Assembly (NCBI RefSeq): GCF_001625215.2
Contig: NC_030381.2
Location: forward strand, 52,873,214-52,937,213
Direction of reading: 5' to 3'
DNA length: 64,000 bases
Origin: Daucus carota subsp. sativus
Lineage: Eukaryota; Streptophyta; Magnoliopsida; Apiales; Apiaceae
Shown here piece after piece: positions 20,130-32,703 of this stretch. A program made the position numbers and the translations under genes. How positions within the stretch are numbered: position 1 is the first letter of the stretch; every line of letters starts with the position of its first letter. Below the pieces are notes generated by a model. That model was not told the DNA's origin and made no database searches. It saw only the letters and a program-made list of their open reading frames with translations.

Positions 20130-20680
20130 TTATGGATGCATAATTACTTGCTTTAATAGTAACCATCAATATTTTCAGATCCTTTATAGACCGTCAGAAA
20201 CTAAATCATCATATAACAAGACATTGAAGTCATCTTCTATACAAACTTTAGCTCAGGACTAACTACATGCTCTTTTTTTTCTATAAACTAAATACTCTTT
20301 TTTGGCGGTTGGTCCAGAACATACGAATGATATTAGTATACATCCGGCGGAAGAAAGCACCGGACGTATTCCTTCCGCTGAACGTATGCTACTAACATAC
20401 GTATATCAGGATCCGTACCCCTCTTTTTTAATCCCAAGCAGACTAACAAAGTTTTAAAGTATTATATAACAAGTAGTTGTAAAATTCAAATCTTGTTTTC
20501 GGAAAAACTGACTGTCCACAATGGCACCGAAGAAAATGTGATGATCACCTAAGAATCGCTTGAATGGCAATAGACCACTGAATTCCAGTGCGGCGTTAAC
20601 CACACTACACAGTACCCCCTCTGTAAGCAAGCATATGAGTTTACCAAATATCACCAACCCTGTAACAATTTATAGTGCTC
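20130..20680 (+). pseudogene. EXO70: EXO70 locus H, gutted relic (promoter joined to last codons)
   Basis: Three parts follow in the order expected for a C-like gene with its body removed. (1) 20130-20270 and 20414-20463 match the C upstream region (read on the minus strand at 5780-6245). (2) The homology stops at tttaaagtatta, then a filler of about 15 bp follows. (3) 20481-20552 match the final 24 codons of C including the stop position (KIQILFSEKL to ENVMIT, stop TAA), followed by C-type 3' flank to about 20680. About 1.7 kb of coding body is missing. A short insertion splits the promoter part. At 20160-20161 the site occupied by the MITE at 5959-6209 is empty. Confidence 0.8.
20306..20413. 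mobile_element. Short inserted element within relic H
   Basis: It interrupts the C-type promoter block (compare 5815-5850). The insertion is flanked by ctctttttt on both sides (about 20297-20305 and 20405-20413), a possible 9-bp target duplication, and contains a hairpin (ccggcggaag against cttccgctg). The exact ends are uncertain because the flanks are T-runs, and a further 20-odd bases to the left may belong to it. Confidence 0.5.
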
Positions 20681-22177
20681 TGGCCTTTCATCAGTTCACT
20701 AGTATAAGATTTAATATATATTTTATAAAATAATACATTAAAAATTTATATTTAAAATATATTCTAATTAAATTTCATTATTATATTTATATTAAATATA
20801 CACAAAAACTACATGACACATTGAAAATGGATATGAGTTTGGGATTAGATATATGAATTCTAATGAATCAGATATGAATTTCGCCTTTAGGTTCACAAAA
20901 CTTTCGAAACCGGAGTTTACAATTAAATACACGACTTATTTCCTAAATAAGTCGAATATGAATGTCACCTTCAAATATACAAAACACACGACTGACTAGT
21001 GACTGCTATAACTTAAACCAACCACACTGCTTTGCCGATCGAGAAAAAAGTCCGGGTCTTTCTCTACAAAATATGAAAGCAAGAAATGAAACCACCAAAT
21101 CTGATATGACCATATAACAAAAGAAAATATAACAAACAAAAATAAAAAAGGAGAAATATTTGGTCCCTCTTTGTCTCACATTTATCTCAACACTGACCAC
21201 TTCACATCCCAACCACTTCAAAACTGCAAATATACACACCACACTTACACTAGTTAATGTATACCATTCACAAGTGCCCCACTATTCCCTTATCACCATG
21301 ACCCATCAAATTTTACTTGTTCAGCCCAACCAAAACCACCACTACAATAGTACAATTATCCATCCACCCAAAACTAGAAAACAACTAATAAAATCATTAT
21401 ATTTTCAAAAAAAATAATTTATAATACTACTTGTTTAGGCATATAACATCCCCACGTGCACCACCAACCAAGCAAACACCATATACAAACTTTGCATTTG
21501 TTCCCAACAAAATGCAAGATTGACTTAACTGCCCTTGCCAAGTAATATGGTTTCTCCCAATGTCATAAACCAAGTTTGTCTTCATCAATCACTAACAATC
21601 TCCATTAGCCACCGCAATTACCATTATGACCTTCATGATTTAGTAAAGAAAGAGGGTATTTAAGGGTATATTTGGAAAAACAGATCAAAGTCACATCAAT
21701 TTAATTCCTAACTAACAATAAACAATGGAGTATAATATAAGTTGTAACCAACACCTATCTACCATAGTTATCATATTGCCCCTCCATGCTTAAAAAGATG
21801 AAATATGAATTAAAACGAAACCCCTGCTCACCCAAATTACCATTATACCCCCTTATGCCAACCAATTGCATAACAATTAACAAGAGAAGGATAAAGGGTA
21901 TGCTTGAACAAACAAAAAATATATTATCAATTTATCATATTCCATAAGAAAAAAAACTTACCCTCCTCCATTAATCTTTCATTACACTTTGCATAATCAA
22001 AAGGACGAAAATGCCCTTTAATGATTGTTTTCCACTTTTCAACAACAGCCCACCAAGAACCAGATCTAAACATCTCATCCAATGTTTTACGAAAGAACCA
22101 CTATACTTTCCCCACTTTCCAGAACAACCCCCCAACTTACAAAAGTTTCATAAACCGCCCCAAACTTCCCATTTCTT
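20681..22177. other. Spacer between the EXO70 cluster and the DUF4408 gene
   Basis: AT-rich DNA without a credible gene. Frames at 21006-21417 and 22011-22481 have no domain, and the latter is antisense to the DUF4408 gene. No clear transposon ends were found. Confidence 0.4.
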
Positions 22178-23054
22178 TCAGTTAGCACCTCTGTTTATCA
22201 CTTCTTTGTACCTCATTATCGAATCAATCCTCTGTAACTTCAGCTGCTGCTTGAATTTGTTGATGAAATCATCAGCTTTTGCATCGACTTCTTCGTCAAC
22301 GGCCGTCACTTTAGCACCCCGTTCCCTCACAGTCACCGGCCGGCGAGCCTCCACAATGTCGTCCTCCTCGAAATGCGCAAAAGGGGACTTCATGCTCGCC
22401 GACTTCTTCATCTTCGCCGACAACTTCGCTGGAACCTCGCCGGAGGCCGGTTTTGTATCGGAAGTAGTTCTGCTAAAATGACTGTCGGTGAGCTTCTCAA
22501 AATGACTGTACACTTCATCTAAGCTCTGTGGGACCACATCTTCCACTTCCGTTGATTCCTCTTCATGGGGTTCTTGGATCTGAGATTCTGATTCATGGGG
22601 TTCTCTTAATGGGCCTGATTCTTGATGGGTTTGTTCAAAACTGAACTGGGCTTGGACTGCCATTGTTTCATGGTCATCAAACAAGTAATGTGTTTGTGTC
22701 TCTATAGCTGACTGCAGTTCTTGATTCAAATGTTGTTCAGTTGTGTCTGAATCTAATCCTTCAGTAAAACTCTTGAAATTGATAGATTTGATGCGTTGGA
22801 GCACCGATGGGGATTTTTGAAGCACAGGGGTATTTTGGTCATTCTGGTGGTTCTGAGTGTTGGATTCTTGTTTTTCTTGTTTGTGTTCTTGGTTTTCTTG
22901 GTTTTGTTGTTGTTGTTGAGGGGAGGTTGATAAGTTGGAGCTGAAGAGAATGGTGCCTATCATGACATTGAGAAGAACAAAGAGGACAGTTGGAGTGAAC
23001 CAGCTGTTCATTGATGCCCAGATTGAAGAAGGGTTAGACACAGATTCTTCAAAC

Positions 23055-23056
<2 letters not shown>
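22178..23056 (-). CDS. DUF4408/DUF761 membrane-anchored protein
   Basis: Encodes 292 residues in one exon; ATG at 23056-23054, stop TGA at 22180-22178. An in-frame ATG further up (23230) would add 58 residues, but these are mostly Ser/Pro/Thr and a His-Thr run read from a dinucleotide repeat, so I prefer the inner start. Residues 12-40 (SSIWASMNSWFTPTVLF, then a hydrophobic run to FSS) match DUF4408, with one membrane helix at about 21-40. The middle is Gln/Glu/Ser-rich and disordered. The end (DDFINKFKQQLKLQRIDSI, about 264-282) is the DUF761 motif of cotton-fibre-expressed-type proteins. The family is plant-specific with no established biochemical role; some members respond to stress or pathogens. 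Confidence 0.85.

Positions 23057-23090
<34 letters not shown>
23057..23090. repeat. (GT)n microsatellite abutting a start codon
   Basis: A run of about 16 GT units directly precedes the DUF4408 start (CA repeat in the 5' leader on the coding strand). Length variation here would alter the leader only if the start at 23056 is right, and an N-terminal His-Thr tract if the upstream ATG is used. Confidence 0.9.
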
Positions 23091-23092
<2 letters not shown>

Positions 23093-23997
23093 GTGGGGAG
23101 AGAAGGTGAGAAAGTGTGTGTTTTGTAGGGGGGAGAGAGAGGAGTGGGAGAGTGTGGTTGATGTTATAAGGTATAGTGGTGGAGTAAAGAGAAGGGGAAT
23201 AGGGGAGGGGGATGATTGATGGTGATTCAATTCAACTTATTTTTAATTTTTATGGTCATGGATGTTTTATTTCGTATACTTAAATAAAAATATTTATGAG
23301 GGTGTTGGAACTTGGAAGTGCACAGTTTATTTCAAATGATGAATTTTAGATGATAAAATTTTTATTTTCATTTTATTTTTTGAATTTATATTATTTAAAT
23401 ATCTTGAATGTTAAATGAAATTTAAATTCGTTCGAATTCAGAATTTCAAATGAAATTTGAATTTTCATATAGATCGTAAAAATATTTGAAAAAAATGAAA
23501 GAATGTATAATAAGCATGACCCGTATGTGGGGATAATCCGTTATAATTTGTAACCGTTGTATTAAAAAATGACATTATAATTTATAACTATTGTATAGAA
23601 AAATACAGATGAACGTTTCTTATGATGATGGAAGTAAAGTAAGAGATTATTTTATTTATTATGGTCGATATAGATATATGTTTTATTACGATTGAAATTT
23701 GTAACGTAAAATATTATCTTTGTATTATATTAAGATGAATGTCCGTTTTTAGACGGTTGAAACATGAAAACGTTGAGATTCTTTCTAGTGATAAATTTTG
23801 ATACAAAAATTTATAAATATATAATGTAAGGATTATCTTTTTATTATAATTTCTTACATGTTTTTGTGTGTATATTTTCTCTTGACTGAAGTATATGATG
23901 TAAAAGATTATCTTTGGATTGTGTAAGAATTATTGAGATATAAGGGTCATATTCCAGAGAGAATCCCTAAAGCCACTATCTTATTTCTCGTATTAAT

Positions 23998-24200
23998 TAG
24001 GGTCCTGTAGCAGAATTTCAAATGTAAAAAAATATTAGTTAAGGTTCTGCGGCAGACCTTCAAATGAAAAAATATCTTATTTATATATTACATATTAAAA
24101 TTACTTTTGAACACACACAACGATGCAAAAAACATGTATTTATATTTAGATCCTGAAAATTTATGAAAAATATAGATTTCTGCAACAGAACCTTAGTGGT
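23998..24200. mobile_element. Possible MITE with GGTCCTG-like ends
   Basis: Imperfect inverted ends: agggtcctgtagcagaatt at the left, and ttctgcaacagaacctt at the right reading back as aaggttctgttgcagaa. A second left-end-like copy (aaggttctgcggcaga) follows at about 24041. The target duplication is not clear. Confidence 0.4.
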
Positions 24201-24250
24201 TCTATGATTCTATTATAAGATGGTTGTGGACAGGTTAATTGGCCCACAGT

Positions 24251-24439
24251 TTTCTGGCCGTTGGATGCATATCCAGCGGTCAGGATTATAACAAAATCTT
24301 AACACGGCGCGCTAGACACATTTTCCCCGTCTAGCGGTTTTTAGACACATTTTTCCCGTCTAGCGGTTAAAAACCGCTAGACGTGTTAAAAAAAATGTTA
24401 TAATCTGGACCGCTGGATATTCATCCAACGGCCCAGAAA
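24251..24439. mobile_element. Foldback MITE with GGCCGTTGGAT arms
   Basis: The arms tttctggccgttggatgcat and its near-complement (gatattcatccaacggccca) pair over about 60 bp, continuing through ccagcggtc. The centre has a tandem repeat of cgtctagcggtttttagaca. Host duplication is not visible. Confidence 0.65.
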
Positions 24440-25456
24440 CCATATGTCAGTTACCGCGTCCCTGGCACTCGACTGCCAGGGACCAGCACCCCTATTATAA
24501 ACATCAGTTCGCTTTTGAGCGCGACCCTATAAATTGAACATGATTTTTTCTTGAAAAGTATCCCAAATTACGTTTCTAAATTTTTTTGCCCAAATCCAAA
24601 TGACAGTGAATAATTGGTTCCACAACTTCGCCCGCGGTAAATCATCATTACCATCTAAAAATTAACGTAATTATTTTTTTAAAACTTCACCATCACATCA
24701 CAACACACACCTCTTCAATTCAGCAAATCGACATGATCGACTCGCCCATGACGCATACCTCGCCACAATCTTATTACTCGTTTCCTGTCTTTAATATGTG
24801 ATTTTGGTGTGTATTTTAGGGTGACGCAGAGATTTTTTTTTTATTTTTTTTGAGTGATTTTACTCGGTTGTTTAATTATCATCACAATCGATCTTGATGT
24901 ACATTTTTCTGCGATTCAAACTGATATCCAGATTAAAAAAATCAAATCCCTTACAAACACATAATTATATATTATAATTTTACTATATATCTATCAATAA
25001 GTATACAGGTGTATCACAAAGGTGTATATATCTATCAATAAGTATATACTCTATAATTTTGTTAATAGATCCCGATTTCAGCGCAATCCAAACAACCTCG
25101 GTAACCTCATTCCCAAACCCGATTCCCCCCATTCCCATTCCCTTGATTCTCATTTCCGATTCTCATTCCCATCAACAATCCAAACGGCCCCAAAATAGAT
25201 ACTTCCTTCAGAAAATGTCAATGATATACTGCCCAAATTTATCTGGTTTGTTGGTATCAGAAGAAATTGAATATTAGAACTGAGAAATGGACAAAAAGCA
25301 AAGAGTTGGATATGGGAAGTAAATGTGAGGTTCGTTTGTATTTAATAAAAGGCAGCAGACTGAGACAGCACATATAAAAGAAGAAGGGAGTTTTTTATGG
25401 CCATTGCTTTATGTCTTTATTAGCACCAATTTTAATTTTAATTATTTATTTTATAT

Positions 25457-25815
25457 AGTGTTCTAAAAATCTCCTATTTAACCGATTAATCTCTGATTAA
25501 TCCCCTGTAAGGTTGGTCACCGATTCGATTTTTGAAATCCGATTAATCCTTATATATATTTCTTAATCGAAGTATATATGATAAATTATTAAAATTAAAA
25601 TACTATATTACTTTAAATATGAATATGAATAATTATAGAGTTTATGAATATAGTAAACGTATTAGTTACTAAATAGCTAATATAATAATAACTAAATATT
25701 AAATAATATTTTAATATTAAAATAAATTCGATCTTCACTCCGATTAATCCTTCCGATTAATCTCTGTATCGATAGCTTAACCGATTATATCCGATTTTCG
25801 ATTTCTGTAACACTG
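25457..25815. mobile_element. hAT-like non-autonomous element, 359 bp
   Basis: Inverted ends AGTGTTctaaaaatc and (from the right) CAGTGTTacagaaatc, flanked by attttatat on both sides (25448-25456 and 25816-25824). The 8-bp part of this duplication fits hAT. The interior repeats ccgattaatc. Confidence 0.7.
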
Positions 25816-26792
25816 ATTTTATATTATTTCATCTTTCATGTGAATATTCGAGTATTTGCGCGATGGCTATCAAGTGTCAACAGAAAAAAGAACATGCATG
25901 TTATATAGGACACACACATCAAGCTTTTTCGCAAGTGAATTCAAATTTTCGAGTCCTCCATCCTCTCAGATTCTTTTGACGTTGACGCAGTGTGTGAAAA
26001 TGTGACTAAACAATCTTTTATAAGTTGTCAAGACTACAAACTCCATACAATTGTGAATTCGATTCAAAATTTTATTGTATTGATTAAAAAGATTGAGAAA
26101 ATATAAGAATAAGATTTACTAAAAATGTTGTTCATTTTTTACAAGTAATTACTCGTTTTGTCCCTTTCGATTTTTAATATTTTAGAAAAAGAATTCAACA
26201 CGTATTTTAATACTCTTATATCATATAATTTTATAAATTATTTAATTATTTAATATATTCTTTCTGGGGGAAAATTAATGCTTAAATTTTAACTAAATAT
26301 GAAATTATATTTCATTTACTTCGTAAAATGTGTGTTAAACAATATTAGAAAAATGTTAACAAATGAAAGTCAAGGAAGGAGCGTAAATGGTTCGTGGGAA
26401 CTTTGTCTGGGAGCAAAGATGTTTAGATCAGTTTGGTATTATTATTGCAGGTTTTTTTTATTAATTGGGTGAAAGATTATTTGATAAATTAAAAAAGTTT
26501 GATAATTATATTTTTTTGAATAATAGTTTTTATCTCGAATACTATTTTAACAAAGTAAATCTTCATGTAATTAGAAAAAAATATTCGTAGCTTTTGCGTA
26601 AGATTGTTACAGGTTTCATTACCTAACTTATCAAACTTATTATTTTTTAACACTATATTTAAGGATATGCTAATATCATAATAATCACTCCTTTTAATAT
26701 TGTATTTTAATTATATTAATCTTAAAATTAAAATTATTATCAAATTTGTAACACTTTTTAACGGCACACAATTTTAAACTAACATTCTCGAA

Positions 26793-28436
26793 TCTATACT
26801 ATACTATTAAAGCCGAAACATTAAAAGTTTGGTCGGTCGGTCGGTACTTGGGCCAAAATACGGGCCTATCTATATAACCAATTATTCTGGGCCTATTTAT
26901 ATAAATAATTATTCTTTTTAATTTGGGCCAAAGTACGGGCCTATCTATATAACCAATTAATAATAATCCTTTTAAAACTGAAACATTGGGCCTATCCATA
27001 TAACCAATTATTCTGGGTCTATCTATATAACCAATTATTCTTTCGGTCGGTACTTGGGTCAAAATACGGGCCTATCTATATAACCAATTATTCTGGGCCT
27101 ATTTATATAAATAATTATTCTTTTTAATTTGGGCCAAAGTACGGGCCTATCTATATAACCAATTAATAATAATCCTTTTAAAACTGAAACATTGGGCCTA
27201 TCCATATAACCAATTATTCTGGGTCTATCTATATAACCAATTATTCTTTTTAATTTGAGCCATAGTACGGGCCTATCTATATAACCAGATAATCCTTTTA
27301 ATTGAAATATATTACTTTTTTATATTTTTGACTAAAAAACTCAATCTTCTAAAATAACATTGAGAAACATGGTAATTACTTTTTTAACTAAAATATATTA
27401 TCTTTTTATAAATTTTCCAACTAAAAAATTAATCTTTTACAATTAATACGGACATGGGCGACATATTTATACGTAAAGATGTGTGCCAAAAGTCTAAAAG
27501 TCAAATAATAAAAAATAGAGGGAGTATTATTATACTGGTCGGGCGGTCGGTACTTGGGCCGAAGTACGGGCCTATCTATATATATAACCAATTATTCTTT
27601 TTAACTAAAATAAATTATCTTTTATATATTTTTTAGATAAAAAAAACTCAATCTTCTAAAATAATATCGAGCAACATAGTAATTGTCTTTTTAATCAAAA
27701 CGTTTTATCTTTTTTAGATTTTCTAACTAAAAAAACCGAGTTTTTACAATTAACACGGGCGCCATATATATAAAAATATAATATCATTAAATATAATTAT
27801 TAATAAATAACATGTGATATTATTCAACCAAAATACATTAATAACATTATTTTTAAATACTCTAATGATCTCATATTAAAATAAATATTACAAATCTGTC
27901 ATATACTATATATTATTACACTATTAAAGCCAAAAATAAAAATACATTTGGTTGGTCAGTTAGTTGAGTTTGGTGAATCGTTTGGTATTCGACCCACGGA
28001 GCTCTTAAATTTATAACATGTTATAGTATATTTTTTATTATCAATTAAACCAAAACATTAAATTTAGGTTAGTATGATGGGGAGATATTTGGTTTCATGC
28101 GTATGTTTTATACCATATTATTAATTATTAATAACGAAATATCAAAGGTTGATTGGTTAGTTTATATCTGAGTTTATAGGCCACCTTAAATTATAACATC
28201 TAAAAGAAAAATATTTTAACATTCTCATTAAAATATATATGTTCGACCTAATTTTCAATTAGCCATTTGACGGACTTAACTATGAAGAATTTATCCAACT
28301 GTTAAGTAAAAAATTTATTAAACCATGTTATTCTATCATAATTATATTTTTACAATAAAATTAGATAACTTTAAAATATATATAATAAAATAACAAATAT
28401 GTTAACCGCCTGTGCATTGCACGGGTTATAAGCTAG
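26793..28436 (+). mobile_element. Non-autonomous Helitron, 1644 bp
   Basis: The 5' end is TCTATACTATACTATTAAAG after an A. The 3' end is CTAG before a T, preceded 7 bases earlier by a hairpin (cctgtgc-att-gcacggg, 28409-28425). Both are textbook Helitron ends, and there is no target duplication, as expected. No Rep/helicase frame is present. A 206-bp unit is tandemly repeated near the 5' end, and a second Helitron-like 5' end near 27898 (tcatatactatatatta, then ctattaaagcc) suggests nesting or two start points. Confidence 0.75.
26836..27247. repeat. 206-bp tandem repeat inside the Helitron
   Basis: Two near-identical units (markers tacttggg at 26845 and 27051), each made of shorter cgggcctatctatataacc-type modules; a further partial copy lies near 27537-27600. 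Frames through it (for example minus strand 26799-27062) read as IGYIDRP repeats, which is only the repeat in translation. Confidence 0.85.
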
Positions 28437-29497
28437 TATATTTTACAAGACGGATAATGAATTCAGAACCTTCCTTCGCATATCGAAGATGGTAATGAAA
28501 TTGAGTTAAAGGAATAAATTGGTAAAATTAAAAACTCAACTAAGATTGTGATGAGGACGCCGTCATGGACTGTACCGGACACAGCTCATCTGGATTGATT
28601 TGCTGGACACTAGCCCTAGGCCCTGGCTTAGCTAGAGGCTGTACTTGCTTTTTTGGACTTTGTGTCTGGATTGATAGTAATGGTTTTTAATTCGCCATTA
28701 AAATAGTAATTTCAAATCTTGAAAATTGAAATACTCTCCAGTTTTTTTTAAAAAAAATAGGTGAAGAAAAATATAAATAATAATACTCGCATTCAAATCT
28801 GTAGCGTCGGAGAGGTCGAGTGCCTGAGAAAGAAAATTCAAGAAAGTAAATTTATTAGAATTTATCTCAAAATTTTCATTCACAAAATAGAATAAACAAA
28901 CTAGTTCACTTTTCAATTTTTAAAACTCATAAGCAAGTGAGTAAAATTAAACTGCCGTTCTATTTATTTTCATTATGTTTGGTTCATTTTTTATCTATGA
29001 AAAAATCGTATAAGATTGAGTCTGTTTAATTTTTTATATATCAGTCGACATCAAGACAAAGAACATATATATAATTTTATAAATTATTAAGATCCTATAT
29101 GTAAATGACAAGATTAATTGTTAAACCAATTTAAAGATTGATGGAATATGACCATATCCAATAATTTGTTACAGTCATCAATAAATTTAAAATGTATTAA
29201 CTTTTTAAAATTTAATAGAATAATTGATGATCTATCAAATTTGTTTGATTAATCAATATATGACCACGATATCAATAAAAATTCTCATTGGATAAACGTT
29301 TTACCTATATTGATGTAACAGTTATACAAAACATAATTATTATTTCATATATATAAATAAACTAAATCAGATAATACAATAAATTCTGTAAAAAAAATCA
29401 ATAAATTAATGAATTGAGGGCTTTCTGAGTGAATTGTGTGGGGGCTATTTTATTGAGTTTTTTTAGATACTTGTCTCCCGCCACTGAGTATTTTCCA

Positions 29498-29748
29498 TAG
29501 AGCTGTAATTCGAGTCGGGCGGCTCGCGAGCCCGCCCCGCTCGAACTCGTTTAACTAGGTTCGACTCGGCTCGTTTAGTTAAATGAGCCGAGCTCGAACA
29601 ATGATTCCGGTTCGTTTAGCTAAACGAGCCGGCTCGATTCGACTCGTGAAATTAAACGAATCGAGTTCGGACGGAAATTTAGGCTCGATTAGTTAAACGA
29701 GCCGGCTCAGCTCGAAATCTGGCTCACTTGACCCGAATTACACCCCTA
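29498..29748. mobile_element. hAT-like MITE, 251 bp, GC-rich arms
   Basis: Ends TAGAGCTGTAATTCG and (from the right) TAGGGGTGTAATTCG. Perfect 8-bp target duplication attttcca at 29490-29497 and 29749-29756, typical of hAT. The interior is made of gctcg/cgagc modules that fold back, and it stands out against the AT-rich surroundings. Confidence 0.85.
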
Positions 29749-29756
29749 ATTTTCCA

Positions 29757-32026
29757 CCTACTTATCTGTGTCGTTTGGAAACAGGTGTCCTTAAGTCGAA
29801 AGTCATTCGAATTTCGAGTTTTTCTTTGAGAGTATGGCACAGGTTACCTTTAACTCCATTGTCTATGGTACTTGAAAAGATATATTACTGCTTAAATACA
29901 ATTATTAAAATATAAACTAAACTACAAATGAAGAAAAATCATACTTAAACGACATTAATCTAGAGTCTATTTTGTGATTTTTGTCTCACTCAATTCATCT
30001 CGAACCTATTAAGGTCTTTTTATTCATCCATGCAAGCTATAGGCCTCACTCTAGCTCTACTAATCCTGTTTGATCCATCTCATCCCGAAACTCTTCTCAT
30101 TCTACTTAAATGTATTAATTTTATTTAATTTATATTTTAATGATTTATATTAAAAATAAAACTATATATGTATATGTATATATAATAATAATTACAATAA
30201 GAAAGTAGTATAATACTAAAATAAACCATAGATAAGAAAGAAAATACAAACGTGAATCTCGACTGTAGAATAGAAATTTGCTGCATTTAATATGCAAGTG
30301 TACTAGTGTCCTGACACAATGCTTTAGCCCAGTTAAAAGTGTTTTTGCCTTTTCTTATGAAACACGTTTTTACCCCCATTTTCAGATCCTAAAATTACTC
30401 TGCTTGAAATGCAGAGAACACAATTGTTTCTGCTTTGACGGCATAATATATGATTTTTCAACGCCTATCGTAAAAACAGCAGTCAAACCACGCATGTTCA
30501 TTCAGATCCCAGCATAATAAAATAGAAATCGTTAAACATCTAAAATAAAGTTTTAAATTTTCTTTTCAAAAGATGAGTTATCATCCACTTTATGAATAGT
30601 AACTTCATAATACTATAAATTTCACTACATACATAATAACAATAAAAATAATATAAATCAAAATATGTATATCTGTCATTTGAGATGAATTTCAATTAAT
30701 CATTCGCAAGATGAAATCTGCACAATATTAACACAGTCAACTAATTCAATTGGTTGTCGAATATGTCAAAGACGTTCTGGCACAATTTACTAGTTGTCGA
30801 ATACTCGATAGTCGACTTATTTTATCTTGTGCACTTTGATTTATCGTAAAAATAACTTAGTACGATTAATTAATTTAAAGACTAAGTTGAATATTCGGTC
30901 ATCTGATTTGATTTATCTTATCTACATTTGTTGCTTTAACAAGATATTGTATACCATGAACTCAATTTATTTATTTTTTATTTATAAATAAGTTATTTTT
31001 TTTCAAGAAAATAATTATTGAAAGTGATTTTTTAATAAAAACAAGTATCTTGATTCTGGGAATAAAAAATATTAAACTATTATCAAATAAAAGTAACATA
31101 TAAATATAAAATATTTTTTCTATAAGCAAGTCCATATCTTCACCATTTAGACGTTAGAGGACACAAACGGCCTCTGTACAGGGGGCCGAACCCGAATTGT
31201 TACCCCAAATTGCAGAGTACATGAAGCTGTCCGGACTATATAGACTTTATACTAGCCCACAAAGAGACGATCCAACAACCTAGCCCAAAACAATGCCAAA
31301 AGGCCACCATATTCTAGAGAATGAGTTGCAAATAAAATATGTTACTATTATTTTGTGTCGCCTTTTATCATAATAAAAATCCTCTCACCAAAATATAAAT
31401 GTAATAATTATATAAATATTCTTGACATATAGAAGGAGCTCATATAAAAGGAGCTAGATCATGTATAATAGAGTACATTTTAGTCATTCGTGGTTATACC
31501 GTAATGATTAGTACTCCTACTTCTGTTGACCAACATGTTTGCCTAGATTTTAAATCACAGGTCTTAAATTGTTCTAAACTTAAAAATATGTATTTCTCTG
31601 ATAAAACAGAAATTCGTTTAAAATCAGATATAAATTGGCTTTGAGTCAGAAGTTAGATTGAGTATTTTTCAGTAACATATTTACTCAACACTTTTTTTAT
31701 AGAAGAAACTCATACATTAATCTATCTATAAATCATTTTTATTTTTTATTATGATATTTTTAATAATCCATAACTCATTAATTAGTCAAAATTATCTAAA
31801 CAAATATTTTAAATTCACAGCTTATCAAATTAAGGCAGACAAATGATCTTTGTTACAATGTGCATGATAAATATGATCTGTCACACTATTTTTGAAATGA
31901 TGTAAATTTAATTATATTTTATCAAAATCGTTTGACATAAATTAGAGAAAATATATATTAATTATGAACACGAAGTTATTTATAAACAAAAAGAAGATGT
32001 TTGACATAACTTAATAAAATTACTTA
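29757..32026. other. AT-rich spacer, nothing recognised
   Basis: No gene or clear transposon ends were found. Frames such as 30278-30517 lack any domain. Confidence 0.4.
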
Positions 32027-32272
32027 CTCCCTCCGTTTCAATTTACATGTTCATTTTTGAATAAAAAATTTGTTTCAAATTAATTGTTCACTTCAAATTT
32101 CAATGCAAAATTATATTTCCAAAGTCAATTCTACTCCACAAATCTCTTATTTATATTTCCTAGATCAACCTCATGCCACATATTATGGTCATTAAATGCA
32201 TTTAATTTGTAGACAATCATTTTTCTTAAACTGTATGATTTTTTTAAAGTGGACATCTAATTTGAAACGGAG
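32027..32272. mobile_element. Stowaway-like MITE
   Basis: Starts CTCCCTCCGTTTCAATTT and ends TTTGAAACGGAG with flanking TA. The right end lacks four bases of the usual GGGAG terminus. Confidence 0.7.
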
Positions 32273-32452
32273 TAAGTATTAATGTATGATTACAAATTTT
32301 CGAGTTCAAATTCGCATATGTCGGTGTTCCTCAACACAAATTGTACCGGTCCAAGTACTCAATTTGAATTGATCTAGCCCCAAATTAATAAGAGAAATGT
32401 TAGACGTCACAAAAAGATAGTCAGTTTTTTTTTAATTGATTGTCAATTACTA

Positions 32453-32687
32453 CTCCCTATGTTTTTTTTTATATGACACTTTTGACTTGGGCACGTAACT
32501 TTAGGTGGGTTGACCGGATAGTAAAAAACATTATTTTTGATTGATTTTTTTTGTGAATTAAAATTTTGATTGTATATTTTTATTCAGAAAAAGAAAAATT
32601 CAAAAATAATATTTTTAACTATCCGGTCAAAGCACTTAAAAGTGTGTGTCAAAAAGTCAAACGTCATATATTAAAAAACAGAGGGAG
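32453..32687. mobile_element. Stowaway-like MITE
   Basis: Starts CTCCCTATG and ends AACAGAGGGAG with TA on both sides (32451-32452, 32688-32689). The interior folds back (gacttgggcacg and tttgactttttga-type arms). Confidence 0.7.
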
Positions 32688-32703
32688 TACTTCTTTAGAA
32701 ATA

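Noticed and set aside
19990-20262. 90-codon frame after locus G
   Set aside because: It overlaps the promoter relic of H and has no recognisable domain.
1-20680. EXO70 cluster as part of NLR immune receptor genes
   Set aside because: EXO70 occurs as an integrated domain in some cereal NLRs, but no NB-ARC, LRR, TIR or coiled-coil receptor sequence is seen here.
22011-22481. 156-codon frame on the + strand
   Set aside because: It is antisense to the DUF4408/DUF761 gene over much of its length and shows no domain.
26799-27062. Minus-strand frame with repeated IGYIDRP
   Set aside because: It is the Helitron's internal tandem repeat read as protein.
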